From: Pseudoxanthomonas sp.
Lineage (GTDB): Bacteria; Pseudomonadota; Gammaproteobacteria; Xanthomonadales; Xanthomonadaceae
Assembly: GCF_024710765.1 (NCBI RefSeq)
Contig: NZ_JANJUE010000163.1
Span: 40,832-104,831, forward strand
Direction: 5' to 3'
DNA length: 64,000 bases
Made by a program: the position numbers and the translations under genes. Shown here piece after piece: positions 9,596 to 18,689 of this stretch (position 1 is the stretch's first letter; every line of letters begins with the position of its first letter). Under the pieces are notes generated by a model that saw nothing but the letters and a program-made list of their open reading frames with translations, made no database searches and was not told the DNA's origin.

Positions 9596-10390
9596 ATGCG
9601 TGGTCTGCTTTTCGCCGCCGCATGGCTGGCCTCGGCGTCCGCGCCTGCCGCGGAACCGCGCGATCTGTGTCCCGACCGACCGGGCCTGGGCACCCCGGCC
9701 TGCACGGTGGAGCGCGGCGCGACGGTGCTGGAAATCGGCCTGGCCGACTGGACCGGCGACGATGCGCCCGGCCTGCGCACGGAGCAGTTCCTGTTCGGCG
9801 ATGCGCTGCTGCGCTTCGGCCTGAGCGACACGCTGGAAGCGCAGGTGGGCTGGATCGCCTACGGCCGCGTGCGCGAGCGCGACACGGTTTCAGCGACGAC
9901 CACGCGCGCATCGCGCTTCGGCGATGTGAGCCTCGCCCTGCGCCGCAACCTGCGCCATCCCGACGGCAGCGGCTTCTCGCTGGCGCTGATGCCCTACGTG
10001 AGCCTGCCCACTGGCCGCGCGCCGGTCGGTGCGGACGATTGGAGCGCGGGCATCAACCTGCCCATGAGCATCGAGCTGGGCGCCGTGTCGCTGGGCCTGA
10101 CCCCGAACATCGAAGCGGCCGTCGACAGCGACGGCGATGGCCGGCACCTGGCCTACGGTTCGGTGGCGGGGCTGGGATTCGATGTGTCCGATACGGTGTC
10201 GGGCTCGTTCGAGGTTTCGCTGTCGCGCGATCGCGATCCCACGGGCCACGGCACGCAGGCGCTGGCCGGCCTTTCGTTCGGTTGGCAGCCGGACGAAGAC
10301 GCCCAATGGGACGCGGGCGTCAACGCCGGACTCGATGACGACAGTCCGGATCTGCAGATCTACCTGGGCTACGCGCGACGCTTCCGCTGA
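9596..10390 (+). CDS. Secreted outer-membrane beta-barrel protein (transporter, Phenol_MetA_deg-like)
   Basis: A 264-residue protein with a short Sec signal peptide (MRGLLFAAAWLASASAPAAE; cleavage after about residue 20). The mature part opens with RDLCPDRPGLGTPACTVE, a beginning typical of proteins annotated as transporter in the MetA-pathway phenol-degradation family (PF13557). After that come alternating aromatic/hydrophobic and polar strands ending in a C-terminal aromatic-basic residue pair (YARRFR), consistent with an outer-membrane barrel. The start was moved 60 codons into the ORF to the ATG preceded by GAGAGAAGG. Function is unknown; it has no obvious partner among its neighbours. 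Confidence 0.7.
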   Translation: MRGLLFAAAWLASASAPAAEPRDLCPDRPGLGTPACTVERGATVLEIGLADWTGDDAPGLRTEQFLFGDALLRFGLSDTLEAQVGWIAYGRVRERDTVSATTTRASRFGDVSLALRRNLRHPDGSGFSLALMPYVSLPTGRAPVGADDWSAGINLPMSIELGAVSLGLTPNIEAAVDSDGDGRHLAYGSVAGLGFDVSDTVSGSFEVSLSRDRDPTGHGTQALAGLSFGWQPDEDAQWDAGVNAGLDDDSPDLQIYLGYARRFR

Positions 10391-10472
10391 TCCGCGCGGT
10401 TCGCAGCGCCGGGCCGGCCCGACTCCGTGGAGAGAGGATGGGCGGGAGCCAGGCGAACCCGGCGCTGCAAGA

Positions 10473-11828
10473 TCAATAGCGGGCGTCGAACGCGAAGATG
10501 GGCTTGCGCGATTTCCACAAGCCCTGGGTGAAATCCGGGAACTCCAGGGTCTTGAAGCCCTCGGCGATGGACTGTTCCGACAACGGCGTGATCGCGCTCC
10601 ATGCCAGCGCGTCGTAGATGTCGATCGGCATCGGCGCCTCCGCCTTCACCGCCTCGACGAAGGCGTGGATGACGAAGTAATCCATGCCGCCATGGCCGGC
10701 ACCTTCCGCATCCTGCGCGTACTTGCGCCACAGCGGGTGATCGAACTCGTCCTGGTAGGTCTTGAACGGTTCCCACTTGTGTCCGGGACTGCGGCCCTCG
10801 ATGTGGATGGACTGGTTGAGATCCATCCACAGGCCCTTGGTGCCCTGCACCCGGAACCCAAGCGAGTACGGGCGTGGCAGCGAGGTGTCGTGCTGCAGCA
10901 GGATGGTCTCGCCGTTCTCGCAGGCCAGGGTGGTGGTGACCACGTCACCCAGCTTGAATTTCACCTGCGTGCTGGGATGGGTGGTGCCGCCGCTCCTGGC
11001 CACGGTGTACTCGTGCAGACCGCGCGCCTTGGTGGCGAAACTGTTGATGTGGGTGAAGCGGTTGCCACGGTTGATGCCGGTATACATGGCGCACGGACCG
11101 ATGCCATGGCTGGGATACAGCTCGCCGTTGCGGCGGACCGAATGCTCGGTGCGCCAACGTGCTTCCGACCAGCCCTTGGGACCGAATTCCACGCCGCTGC
11201 CGTAGGGTTCGGCCGGATTGCCAGAGTTGAACTTCACCGCGCGCAGATCGTGCTGGTAGCCACCCTGCAGATGGATAAGCTCGCCGAACAGGCCGGCCCG
11301 CACCATCTGCAGCGCCGCCATCACGTCGCGGCGGTAGCACACGTTTTCCAGCAGCATGTAGGACGTGCCGGTGCGCTGCTGCGCGGCCAGCACGTCCCAG
11401 TGATCCTGCAGGGTGACGCCGGCGACGACTTCGCAGCCGACCGCCACCTTGGCTTCCATCGCCTCGATCGCCATCGGCGCATGCCATTCCCACGGCGTGG
11501 CGATGATCACGCCGTCCAGTCCGCGCTGCTGGAGCAGGCGGCGATAGGCGTGCGTGTCGCCATCCTGCCCGTACGCCTTCGGCGCGGGCTTGCCGGCCTT
11601 GGCCGCCATGTCCAGCGCCTGCTTGAGCATGATGGGTTCGATGTCGCACAGCGCCACGACCTCGACGTCCTCCCGGCGCAGCAGTTCCTTGAGCAGGACC
11701 TGGCCACGCATGCCGGTGCCGATCATGCCCAGCCGTATCCTGCGCTTGCTGGCCCAGGCCGGCGTGGTCGGCAGCAAGGTGGCCGCGCCGAGCGCGGCTC
11801 CCGCGAGGATGAACTCTCTACGTTTCAT
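10473..11828 (-). CDS. GH109 glycosidase, probable alpha-N-acetylgalactosaminidase (Gfo/Idh/MocA fold)
   Basis: A 451-residue exported enzyme. The start MKRREFILAGAALGAATLL is a Tat-type signal preceded by GGGAG. Next is a Rossmann domain with the dinucleotide motif GMIGTGMRG, then conserved GH109 segments: TPWEWH, LENVCYRRDVMA, GGYQHDLR, NGELYPSHGIGP (the Tyr/His pair used by the family) and EGAGHGGMDYF. GH109 enzymes use bound NAD+ in a redox-elimination mechanism to remove terminal alpha-GalNAc. It follows the TonB-receptor gene by 53 bp and ends the leftward operon of the GalNAc locus. Similarity runs the full length, so the family call is strong; some GH109 members have other specificities. 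Confidence 0.9.
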   Translation of the reverse strand: MKRREFILAGAALGAATLLPTTPAWASKRRIRLGMIGTGMRGQVLLKELLRREDVEVVALCDIEPIMLKQALDMAAKAGKPAPKAYGQDGDTHAYRRLLQQRGLDGVIIATPWEWHAPMAIEAMEAKVAVGCEVVAGVTLQDHWDVLAAQQRTGTSYMLLENVCYRRDVMAALQMVRAGLFGELIHLQGGYQHDLRAVKFNSGNPAEPYGSGVEFGPKGWSEARWRTEHSVRRNGELYPSHGIGPCAMYTGINRGNRFTHINSFATKARGLHEYTVARSGGTTHPSTQVKFKLGDVVTTTLACENGETILLQHDTSLPRPYSLGFRVQGTKGLWMDLNQSIHIEGRSPGHKWEPFKTYQDEFDHPLWRKYAQDAEGAGHGGMDYFVIHAFVEAVKAEAPMPIDIYDALAWSAITPLSEQSIAEGFKTLEFPDFTQGLWKSRKPIFAFDARY

Positions 11829-11881
11829 TTGCAGCGTAACTCCCTGTGACAAGGCGCCGGCGGACCGGCGCGGATTCTATG

Positions 11882-14860
11882 TCAGAACTTGTAGCCGACG
11901 GTGAAGCTGTAGCTGCGGCCGAAGATGCTGGCGTAGTCGCTGGAATCACCCAGGAAGCTGTTCGGATCGTAGAACGGCATGCGATTGAACAGGTTCTTGA
12001 TGGTGAAGCCGGCATGCCAGTGATCATCCGGCCGCCAGGACAGACCCAGGTTGGCGGTCCACCAGGCCGGCACGCCGTCGCAGTGGTCCGGATCCACCGG
12101 CAGCGATCCGGCGGTGCAGGTTTCCGGCGAATTGTCCTGCGCATCGACGCGGTCCCACGCCCACTTGGTCTTGCCGACATAGTTGACGAAGAAGCTGGTG
12201 GTCACCTCGCCGTAGGTCCAGTCGGCGTTCAAGGTGGCGCGCAGACGCGGGTTGCCGTAGTAACCGATCGTGTTGCCGTAGTACCAGCGGGTTTCATCGT
12301 CCAGGTAAGCCTCGTTGCGGCGCGCGATGGTCGCGGCCACGCCGACGTTCAGCTCGCCCCACTGACCCAACGGGAAATGGCCGCGCGCATCGACGTCGAA
12401 GCCGTCGATCAGGGTACGGCCCTGGTTCTTGTACTGGCCGACCACGCTGGCCACGTTGCCCACGCTGTAGGTGGGCAGCGTGCCCGGACAGGTCACCCCG
12501 CTGGCCGGATCCGCGCACATCGCGGCCACCGCGGCTTCCGCGGCGCGGTCGCTGTCGGTGATCGGATTGCGGGTCATCGACACGATGTCGGTTTCCTTGC
12601 TGTAGTCCGGCGCGGCGATCTGGTTGCGGCGGTAGATGAACCAGTAGTCGGCCGACACCGACAGCCAGTCGAACGGCTCCAGCACCACGCCCAGGGTGGC
12701 GATCTTGGCTTTTTCCGGTTGCAGGTTCTGGTTCGGCTGGGTCATGCGCGCCACCGTGCGGCTGCAATCCACGTTGAGCAGCGAATTGCCGAGATCCACG
12801 TCGCCCGGGCGATTCGACTGCAGCAGCAGATTGGCGATCGCGTTGGTTTCGTCGCAGCGGACGTCATCCTCGAAGCCACCCAGCTGGGCGAACACGCCGC
12901 CGGTGCCGGCCTCGGCCAGGCTCGGGGCACGGAAGCCTTCCGAGTAAGTGCCCCGCAGCATCACCGTGGGCAGCGCCTGGTACTTCAGGCCGATCTTGGG
13001 CGCGACGTTGGCGTCGAAGTTCGGGTACTTGTCCACGCGCAGCGCCGCGTCCAGTTCCAGCTTCTCGGTGAGCGGGGCGACGACTTCGGCGAACAGCGCG
13101 CTGGTGGTGCGCCTGCCGTCGAACCACGAACCGCCCTGCTGGGTGATCTTGCCGTTGGCCGCGTCGATGTTGCCCGGCGTATAGAAGGTCTCGCGGCTGA
13201 CGTTGAAGCCGAAGGCCGCGCGCACTTCGCCGGCGGGCAGGTTGAACAGCGGGCCTTCGACCTTGCCGTCCAGGGTATGCAGGCGCGTCCAGGACTGGAT
13301 GTCGAAGGTCGGATACGCCTCGCGCAGCAGCTTCGCATTGGCTTCGCTCATCTCACCGAACTTGTACGCCGGATTGTCAGAGATGATCACGCGACCGGTG
13401 CCCGGGTCGACGGTGAACGGACCGAAGGCCCGGGCAAAACCATCCAGGTTGACGTTGACGGTCTGGTAGGTGACCGAATGGGTGCCGGCCGTGGCGAACG
13501 CGGTTTCCCAGTTCCAGTCGCCGAAACTGCCGCGCAGGCCGGCCAGGCCGCGATAGCTCTTGTCGGTGTTGCGCTGCCCGAAGTGGTTCTTGCCGACGTC
13601 CTGCATCAAGTATTGCAGGCCGACCACGCCGCCCATCAGCGCGCGCAGCTCGGGGCTGGCGTGGTTGTAGACATTGTTCGGACCCAGGTAGGGATAGAAG
13701 AACTGGTTGACGTTGGTGCCGGTGTTGCGGGCGAACCAACTGGTCGGATTGCCGGTGGTGGTGCCGAACGCGCGCGGCGTGCCGCCGTTGGCGCGCAGGT
13801 CGATGTCGGTGTAGGTCGCCTCGGCGAAAGCCTCGGTGGTCTCGCCGATCAGGAAGTGGGCATTGACGTAGGCGGTGATGCGCTCGGACTTCGCGCCCGC
13901 GTCGATCTCGTTGTTCATCCAGGTCTGCCAGATGCAACGGGGACCCGCGGCTTCGATGACCACGTTCTGGCAACCCGGCGCGGCTTCCTGCACGCGCCTG
14001 CCGGTGACCGGATCGAAGGCGAAGTAGCTGCCGGGGTTGAGCGTTCCGGGCGCGCTGCCGGTACCGAAACGGAAATTGTTGATGTAGTTCGGGTTGTTGA
14101 CGTAATACTGGCCGGGCTTCTTGTCGTACCAGTCGCTCAGCGGAATCGGGTCGCGGCGGTACAGGTTCAGCGAGGCGTAGACGTTGTAGCGATCCTCGTC
14201 GAGGTTGCCGAAGCCGCCGGTGATGCTGGCCTGGTGCTCGCCGTAGCTGGTGATGCGCGAGGAACTGTCGGTGGTCAGGTTGACCTCGAGGCCCTGGTAG
14301 GACTTCTTGGTGATGACGTTGATCACGCCGGCGATCGCGTCAGTGCCGTACACCGCCGAGGCGCCGTCGGTCAGCACTTCCATCCGCTCGATCGCGGCGG
14401 CGGGAATCGCATCGATGTTGACGAACTGGGTCTGGAAGCCGGCCGGAGCGCCGTAGTACGACAGGCGGCGGCCATTGAGCAGCACCAGCGTGCCCTGCGC
14501 GCCCATGCCGCGCAGGTTGGCCTGCGAGGCGCCATCCGAACCGGTGAACAGCGACTTGAAGTCCTGCTGCGCCGGACGCGCGGCCGGCAGGTTGTCCAGC
14601 ACCTGCAGCAGGGTGCGGGCGCCCATGTTCTCGATGTCCTGGCGGCTGATGATCTGCACCGGCGAGGCGGTCTCGACATCGGTGCGCTTGATGTTGGAAC
14701 CGGTGACCTCGATGCGGGCCAGTTCGGTGGCCTTGCCGTCTTCCTTCGGCGTCTCGGCGGTCTGCGCCGAGACCGGAGCGGCCATGGCGAGCGCCGTGCC
14801 CAGCGCGAGGGCCAGGGGCGTGATGGATATACAGCGTTGGCGGCGGCTTGCGGACGACAT
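11882..14860 (-). CDS. TonB-dependent outer-membrane receptor for GalNAc-containing glycans (predicted)
   Basis: A 992-residue TonB-dependent receptor. The start MSSASRRQRC is chosen for the strong GAGGAGAG site 6 nt upstream and a signal peptide ending APVSAQ. The TonB box region (ARIEVTGSNIKR), plug domain (SPVQIISRQDIENMG, LLNGRRLSYYG, SAVYGTDAIAGVINVIT) and a C-terminal barrel ending in aromatic KF are all present. This group, with GSNIKR after the signal, is abundant in Xanthomonadales and often coupled to glycoside uptake. It lies between the GH31 and GH109 genes on the same strand, so I infer it imports GalNAc or GalNAc-bearing oligosaccharides. The substrate is inferred only from neighbours. 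Confidence 0.9.
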   Translation of the reverse strand: MSSASRRQRCISITPLALALGTALAMAAPVSAQTAETPKEDGKATELARIEVTGSNIKRTDVETASPVQIISRQDIENMGARTLLQVLDNLPAARPAQQDFKSLFTGSDGASQANLRGMGAQGTLVLLNGRRLSYYGAPAGFQTQFVNIDAIPAAAIERMEVLTDGASAVYGTDAIAGVINVITKKSYQGLEVNLTTDSSSRITSYGEHQASITGGFGNLDEDRYNVYASLNLYRRDPIPLSDWYDKKPGQYYVNNPNYINNFRFGTGSAPGTLNPGSYFAFDPVTGRRVQEAAPGCQNVVIEAAGPRCIWQTWMNNEIDAGAKSERITAYVNAHFLIGETTEAFAEATYTDIDLRANGGTPRAFGTTTGNPTSWFARNTGTNVNQFFYPYLGPNNVYNHASPELRALMGGVVGLQYLMQDVGKNHFGQRNTDKSYRGLAGLRGSFGDWNWETAFATAGTHSVTYQTVNVNLDGFARAFGPFTVDPGTGRVIISDNPAYKFGEMSEANAKLLREAYPTFDIQSWTRLHTLDGKVEGPLFNLPAGEVRAAFGFNVSRETFYTPGNIDAANGKITQQGGSWFDGRRTTSALFAEVVAPLTEKLELDAALRVDKYPNFDANVAPKIGLKYQALPTVMLRGTYSEGFRAPSLAEAGTGGVFAQLGGFEDDVRCDETNAIANLLLQSNRPGDVDLGNSLLNVDCSRTVARMTQPNQNLQPEKAKIATLGVVLEPFDWLSVSADYWFIYRRNQIAAPDYSKETDIVSMTRNPITDSDRAAEAAVAAMCADPASGVTCPGTLPTYSVGNVASVVGQYKNQGRTLIDGFDVDARGHFPLGQWGELNVGVAATIARRNEAYLDDETRWYYGNTIGYYGNPRLRATLNADWTYGEVTTSFFVNYVGKTKWAWDRVDAQDNSPETCTAGSLPVDPDHCDGVPAWWTANLGLSWRPDDHWHAGFTIKNLFNRMPFYDPNSFLGDSSDYASIFGRSYSFTVGYKF

Positions 14861-15003
14861 CGGGTTCTCTCCTCGTTTCGGGGGTGCAGCGCGCGGCGCT
14901 GCTGTGGTGGAAGGGCTTGCGTGAGGCAACAGCGGTCCCAGGCCACGGCCGGCGGGCCGCAGCAAAGGCGGGGGAGATGGCGTGAAACTTTTCTGGAGCG
15001 GGG

Positions 15004-18000
15004 TTACGGCGGGGAAATGGTGGCGATATCGCCCTCCTGTCCCATCAGGACAGCATTGGCCCAGTTGCCGCAGACCTGCGCCGGCCGCGCGCCCTGCGCG
15101 CCGAGGGTGCGCAGGCTGAGGCGGTGCAGGCCACGGATGTCGAGTTCGGGTTTGACCACGCCTGGCGCGCGCACCATCCCGCTGTCGTACAGCAGGCGGT
15201 CGTCGCCCCAGACCTGGAATTGCATGCCGCCTGCTTCCCGGCAGCTGTCATCGATGCCGAGGTCGGCGCGCAGCAGGCGCCAACCGCCCTTCAGTTCGAT
15301 ATCGATGCGGCTGTCCGCGCCCACGCCCAGCCCGCGGCGGAAATGCAGGCCGTTCATGCGCATTTCGACCTGGCCGCCGAATGCGCGGTCCCGCGCGATG
15401 CCGGCCGGCGGTTCGAGTTCGGACAGATAGCGCTGCTGCGCCGGACGCTCGGCGTCCTGGTGTTCCAGCACGCGGAAGGTGGACAGGGTGATCGGTCCGA
15501 CTTCGCGCGGCTGCAGGGCATCGAACGCGCGCGCGGTGGCGCCCTGCGCGGCGGTCACCATCGGATCGCTGCCGGCGGCGCCATCGCCGTCGGGGTTCTG
15601 TGTGCTCAGCACGCGGAAACGCAACAGGCGGCCGGCACGCGGCGCGAAACTGATCGTCTGGGTGCCCTGCTCCAGCTTCAGGCGGCCACGGGCGATCGGT
15701 TCGCCCCATTCGCCGTTGCTGTCGGCCAGGTAGATTTCGTAATCGCGCACCTGGCCATGCTTCCAGTGCTGATCGGTGCGCGGCGCCAGCTCGACGCCGT
15801 CGATCAGCCGGCGCTCGCCGAAGCCCAGCGTCCACTCGTGCGCGCCGGTGCGCACGGCCTGGTTGCGCACGGTGCGGAACCAGGTCGCGGGATCATCGTC
15901 GAAGGCGTTCTCCAGCGGATGGCCGGGTTCCTCGGCGGGACGACCGACCACCAGCAGGCTGTCTGCCGGCAGCGCGCGACCCAGCTCCGGCGCGGCCGGG
16001 AAGGCGTCGTCGGCCGGCGCCGCCGCGACCGGAATGTCCAGCCGGAACGCCAGCGCGCGACGGATGTCGGTGGACGCGCCGCGCACGTGCACGGTGCCCT
16101 GGCGCTCCTTCGCATCGAAGTACCAGCCTTCGGCGCCCGCGTCGAAGGCGGCGCGATCGGCCAGCACCGGCAGCGCGCGCCCGTCCAGTTCGACCGCGTT
16201 CGGCCTGGCGCGGCTCAGCACGCGCAGCGCATAGCGGCGCTGCGGCAACTGGCCGGCGTACTGGCCACGCACGGGTTCGATGGCGACCCGCACTTCGCCG
16301 CTGCCCTGCGCGGGCGCCTGCATGCGGATGGCCTGCTCGCTGAATTCGCCCTTGGCGTAGCGGCGCGTGTTGCCGTCGTCCTCGTACAGGGTGTAGCTCG
16401 ACTCGCCCTGCGGATACAGATCCAGGGTGAGTTCGTCCAACGGCTTCTCGCCGTCGAACAGCATGGCCGGATACATCGGCAGGATCGCGCCGGCGCGCAC
16501 GAATACCGGCAGGGTCGCCAGTTCGACCTGGCGATCGATTTGCCGGCCCTGCACGTCGGCCTGGATCTGGCGGCCGTCCCAGTAATCGATCCAGCGGCCC
16601 TGTGGCAGGTGGATGTCGCGGCGCCAGCCGCGGCTGGCAGCCTGGCTGCGGTACACCGGCGCGACCAGCAGCTCCCGGCCAAGCAGGAACTGGTACTTGT
16701 GCGCCTCGGTCCATGCTTCCGGATCGGTGGGGTAATCCCACATCAGGCCGCGCACGATCGGCGCACCGCTGGTTTCCGCATCACGCGCCAGTCCGTACAT
16801 GTACGGGGTCAGCCGCATCTTCAGCTGGAGGTAGTCGCGGTTGATGCTGCGATAGGGCTCGTCGAACCACCACGGATGCTTGCGCGCGCCGGACGACCAG
16901 CCGGACATGCCCATCAGCACCGGCGTGAAACTCTTCCATTGCAGATCGCGGGTATAGGTCTCGGCGCTGCCGCCGAAGATCGCGTCGACATCGCCGGTGG
17001 CATAGGCCATGCCGGACAGGCCCGAACCAATCAGGGTCGGGATGTGCCAGCGGATGTAATCCCAGCTGGCGCTCTGGTCGCCGGTCCAGGCCACCGCGTA
17101 ACGCTGGATGCCCGCCCAGCCCATCACCGTCCACAGGAACGGACGCGAATCCGAGTTGTTGAGGATGCCGTTGTAGGCGGACTGGTTGGCGTCCATCGCG
17201 AACTGGTAGCCCTTGCCGGTCCAGGCCACGTCCAGTTTCTGCACGCGGCTGCCGGCCTTGCCGACTTCCCAGGCGATCTTGTCGACACCGTTCTCGGTCC
17301 ACAGGCCGGTCCTGAATCCGTAACGCGCCAGCCCCTCCACGACCTTGGGCAGATCGGTGTAGCCGCAGCCATAGCCGTCATTGGGCAGGATCCAGCCGCC
17401 CGGCATGTCGTGCTCGCGGTACTTGCGCGCGACGCTGTCGATGACGTCCGGGGTGGTGCCGGTGGGGCCGTCGCTCCAGCCTTCGGGCACGGTGCCGGGC
17501 TTCTTCTTGTTGTCGCCATCGTTGTAGCAATCGGCGTCGCCGTAGGACAGCGCCCAGCGCGGCAGCAGGCCGGGTCGACCGGTCAACGCGGTGTAGCGGT
17601 CCAGCAGTTCGTGCAGGCCGGCGCCGACGAAGTAATACGCGTCGAAGCGATCCTCGCGATGCAGCAGGGTGGCCTGGTCCGGCTGGCGCAGGTCGTAATT
17701 GCCGTCGCTCCAGGTGTTGCGCAACATGCCCCAGCCGCGCGAACTCAGCAGCATCGGCGCGGGACTGGGGCGGTCGCCTTCCTCCCAGCCACCGGAGTAG
17801 GCGATTTCCAGTTCGCGGCCCTTGAACTCGAAGCGGCCGTTCTGCTGTCCGCCGCCGTAGAAATGCTCGCCGGCTTCGCTGGACAGCACCTGCACGCTCT
17901 GCTGGGCGTCCAGATCCAGCGGCTGCAGCTCGCGCCACAGCGGCGTGACCTGGTCGCCGGCCACGCGTTCGAGCGACAGGCGCAACGGCTGGCGCTGGAT

Positions 18001-18357
18001 ATGCAGCACCAGCGCGGCGGTGCGGATGCGCGCTTCCCGCGCGTCTTCCTCGAAACCGAAATCCACCTTGCCCGCCGGCTGCGGCAACACGATCGGCGCG
18101 GCCTTGTCGCCGGCCGGCGCCAGCTTGCCCTTGCGGCCGGCCTGCACGCGCACGGTGTCGGCGCGCAGCAGATCCACGCGCACCCGCGCGCCGCTGTCGG
18201 TGGTGATGTCCCAGCCGGGCATGCCGTCACGCGACGGCGCGGCCTGCAGCGTGCGCACGTTGCCCACGTTCTCGGCAAAGGCGGGGGCGCTCGCGGCGAA
18301 CGCCAGCAGGGCGAGGGCGACGAGCCGGTTGCAGCGATGCCAGACGCGGGTTTCCAA
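15004..18357 (-). CDS. Secreted GH31 glycosidase with two C-terminal carbohydrate-binding domains; probable alpha-N-acetylgalactosaminidase (GH31_18-like)
   Basis: An 1117-residue exported enzyme. The start is a TTG preceded by GGGGAG; no other start fits the signal peptide ALLAFAASAPAFAE. The GH31 barrel carries a probable nucleophile D376 in KLDVAWTG and a probable acid/base D427 in WTGDQ, with downstream IGSGLSGMAYATGDVD and NRDYLQLKMRLTPYMY. These segments resemble the Nag31-type GH31 subfamily active on alpha-GalNAc rather than alpha-glucosidases. After about residue 796 is an F5/8-type (CBM32-like) domain and after about 974 an NPCBM-like domain. It leads the leftward operon and faces the agaS operon. 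GH31 is certain; GalNAc specificity is inferred from motifs plus context. Confidence 0.9.
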   Translation of the reverse strand: METRVWHRCNRLVALALLAFAASAPAFAENVGNVRTLQAAPSRDGMPGWDITTDSGARVRVDLLRADTVRVQAGRKGKLAPAGDKAAPIVLPQPAGKVDFGFEEDAREARIRTAALVLHIQRQPLRLSLERVAGDQVTPLWRELQPLDLDAQQSVQVLSSEAGEHFYGGGQQNGRFEFKGRELEIAYSGGWEEGDRPSPAPMLLSSRGWGMLRNTWSDGNYDLRQPDQATLLHREDRFDAYYFVGAGLHELLDRYTALTGRPGLLPRWALSYGDADCYNDGDNKKKPGTVPEGWSDGPTGTTPDVIDSVARKYREHDMPGGWILPNDGYGCGYTDLPKVVEGLARYGFRTGLWTENGVDKIAWEVGKAGSRVQKLDVAWTGKGYQFAMDANQSAYNGILNNSDSRPFLWTVMGWAGIQRYAVAWTGDQSASWDYIRWHIPTLIGSGLSGMAYATGDVDAIFGGSAETYTRDLQWKSFTPVLMGMSGWSSGARKHPWWFDEPYRSINRDYLQLKMRLTPYMYGLARDAETSGAPIVRGLMWDYPTDPEAWTEAHKYQFLLGRELLVAPVYRSQAASRGWRRDIHLPQGRWIDYWDGRQIQADVQGRQIDRQVELATLPVFVRAGAILPMYPAMLFDGEKPLDELTLDLYPQGESSYTLYEDDGNTRRYAKGEFSEQAIRMQAPAQGSGEVRVAIEPVRGQYAGQLPQRRYALRVLSRARPNAVELDGRALPVLADRAAFDAGAEGWYFDAKERQGTVHVRGASTDIRRALAFRLDIPVAAAPADDAFPAAPELGRALPADSLLVVGRPAEEPGHPLENAFDDDPATWFRTVRNQAVRTGAHEWTLGFGERRLIDGVELAPRTDQHWKHGQVRDYEIYLADSNGEWGEPIARGRLKLEQGTQTISFAPRAGRLLRFRVLSTQNPDGDGAAGSDPMVTAAQGATARAFDALQPREVGPITLSTFRVLEHQDAERPAQQRYLSELEPPAGIARDRAFGGQVEMRMNGLHFRRGLGVGADSRIDIELKGGWRLLRADLGIDDSCREAGGMQFQVWGDDRLLYDSGMVRAPGVVKPELDIRGLHRLSLRTLGAQGARPAQVCGNWANAVLMGQEGDIATISPP

Positions 18358-18405
18358 CTTGCTCCCCAGGCCCGCCGGAGCGGGAGTACGAAACCATTGC
18401 GGCCG

Positions 18406-18435
18406 ACTCTAGGGCAGCGTCTCGAAACATGTCAA
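18406..18435 (-). promoter_or_regulatory. Promoter of the GH31-TonB receptor-GH109 operon
   Basis: Minus strand: -35 TTGACA (18435-18430), 18-bp spacer, -10-like TAGAGT (18411-18406). The -35 is perfect, the -10 is weak. Transcription would start about 45 bp before the TTG start of the GH31 gene. A candidate AgaR site lies just upstream at 18470-18500. Confidence 0.5.
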
Positions 18436-18469
18436 CAAATTGCAAAGAAAAAAGAAGGATATTTTCTTG

Positions 18470-18500
18470 ATATCGAAAGTTGTTGCGAAGCAATACTTTC
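18470..18500. promoter_or_regulatory. Candidate AgaR operator, left copy
   Basis: Read on the minus strand, 18479-18470 is CTTTCGATAT, identical to the box at 18627-18636 on the plus strand. The same stretch contains a gapped inverted repeat GAAAGT...TTGC...GCAA...ACTTTC (18475-18500). DeoR-family AgaR proteins are known to use repeated CTTTC-type boxes. The position, upstream of the leftward promoter, suits regulation of the GH31 operon. Confidence 0.5.
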
Positions 18501-18615
18501 AGAACCCGCTATTCATTTTCGCAACGGCTCCTTCAGGGCGCTTAACAGGTGAGCCCATTCGCTCCCGCATGGCGATTTCGATTCCCGAAAGCAGGAAACT
18601 GCCGACGCCGTCAAA

Positions 18616-18651
18616 CTTTCCAATATCTTTCGATATTTGACATTTCGAAAG
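18616..18651. promoter_or_regulatory. Candidate AgaR operator, right copy, over the agaS -35 region
   Basis: CTTTC occurs at 18616-18620 and 18627-18631. The second begins CTTTCGATAT and forms perfect 7-bp inverted arms CTTTCGA/TCGAAAG (18627-18633 and 18645-18651). A perfect -35 hexamer TTGACA (18637-18642) sits inside these arms, so repressor binding would block the agaS promoter. No strong -10 is visible at 17-18 bp. Confidence 0.55.
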
Positions 18652-18689
18652 AAAACACAGATCGTGCGCAGGCCCAACAGGAACGATGA

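Noticed and set aside
15004-18357. Ordinary alpha-glucosidase or alpha-xylosidase annotation for the GH31 gene
   Set aside because: Active-site segments (KLDVAWTG, WTGDQ) and the GalNAc operon context fit the Nag31-like subfamily better.
11846-18552. Long plus-strand ORFs (11846-15430 and 15124-18552) antisense to the TonB receptor and GH31 genes
   Set aside because: Low-complexity composition and full overlap with clear family members on the other strand.
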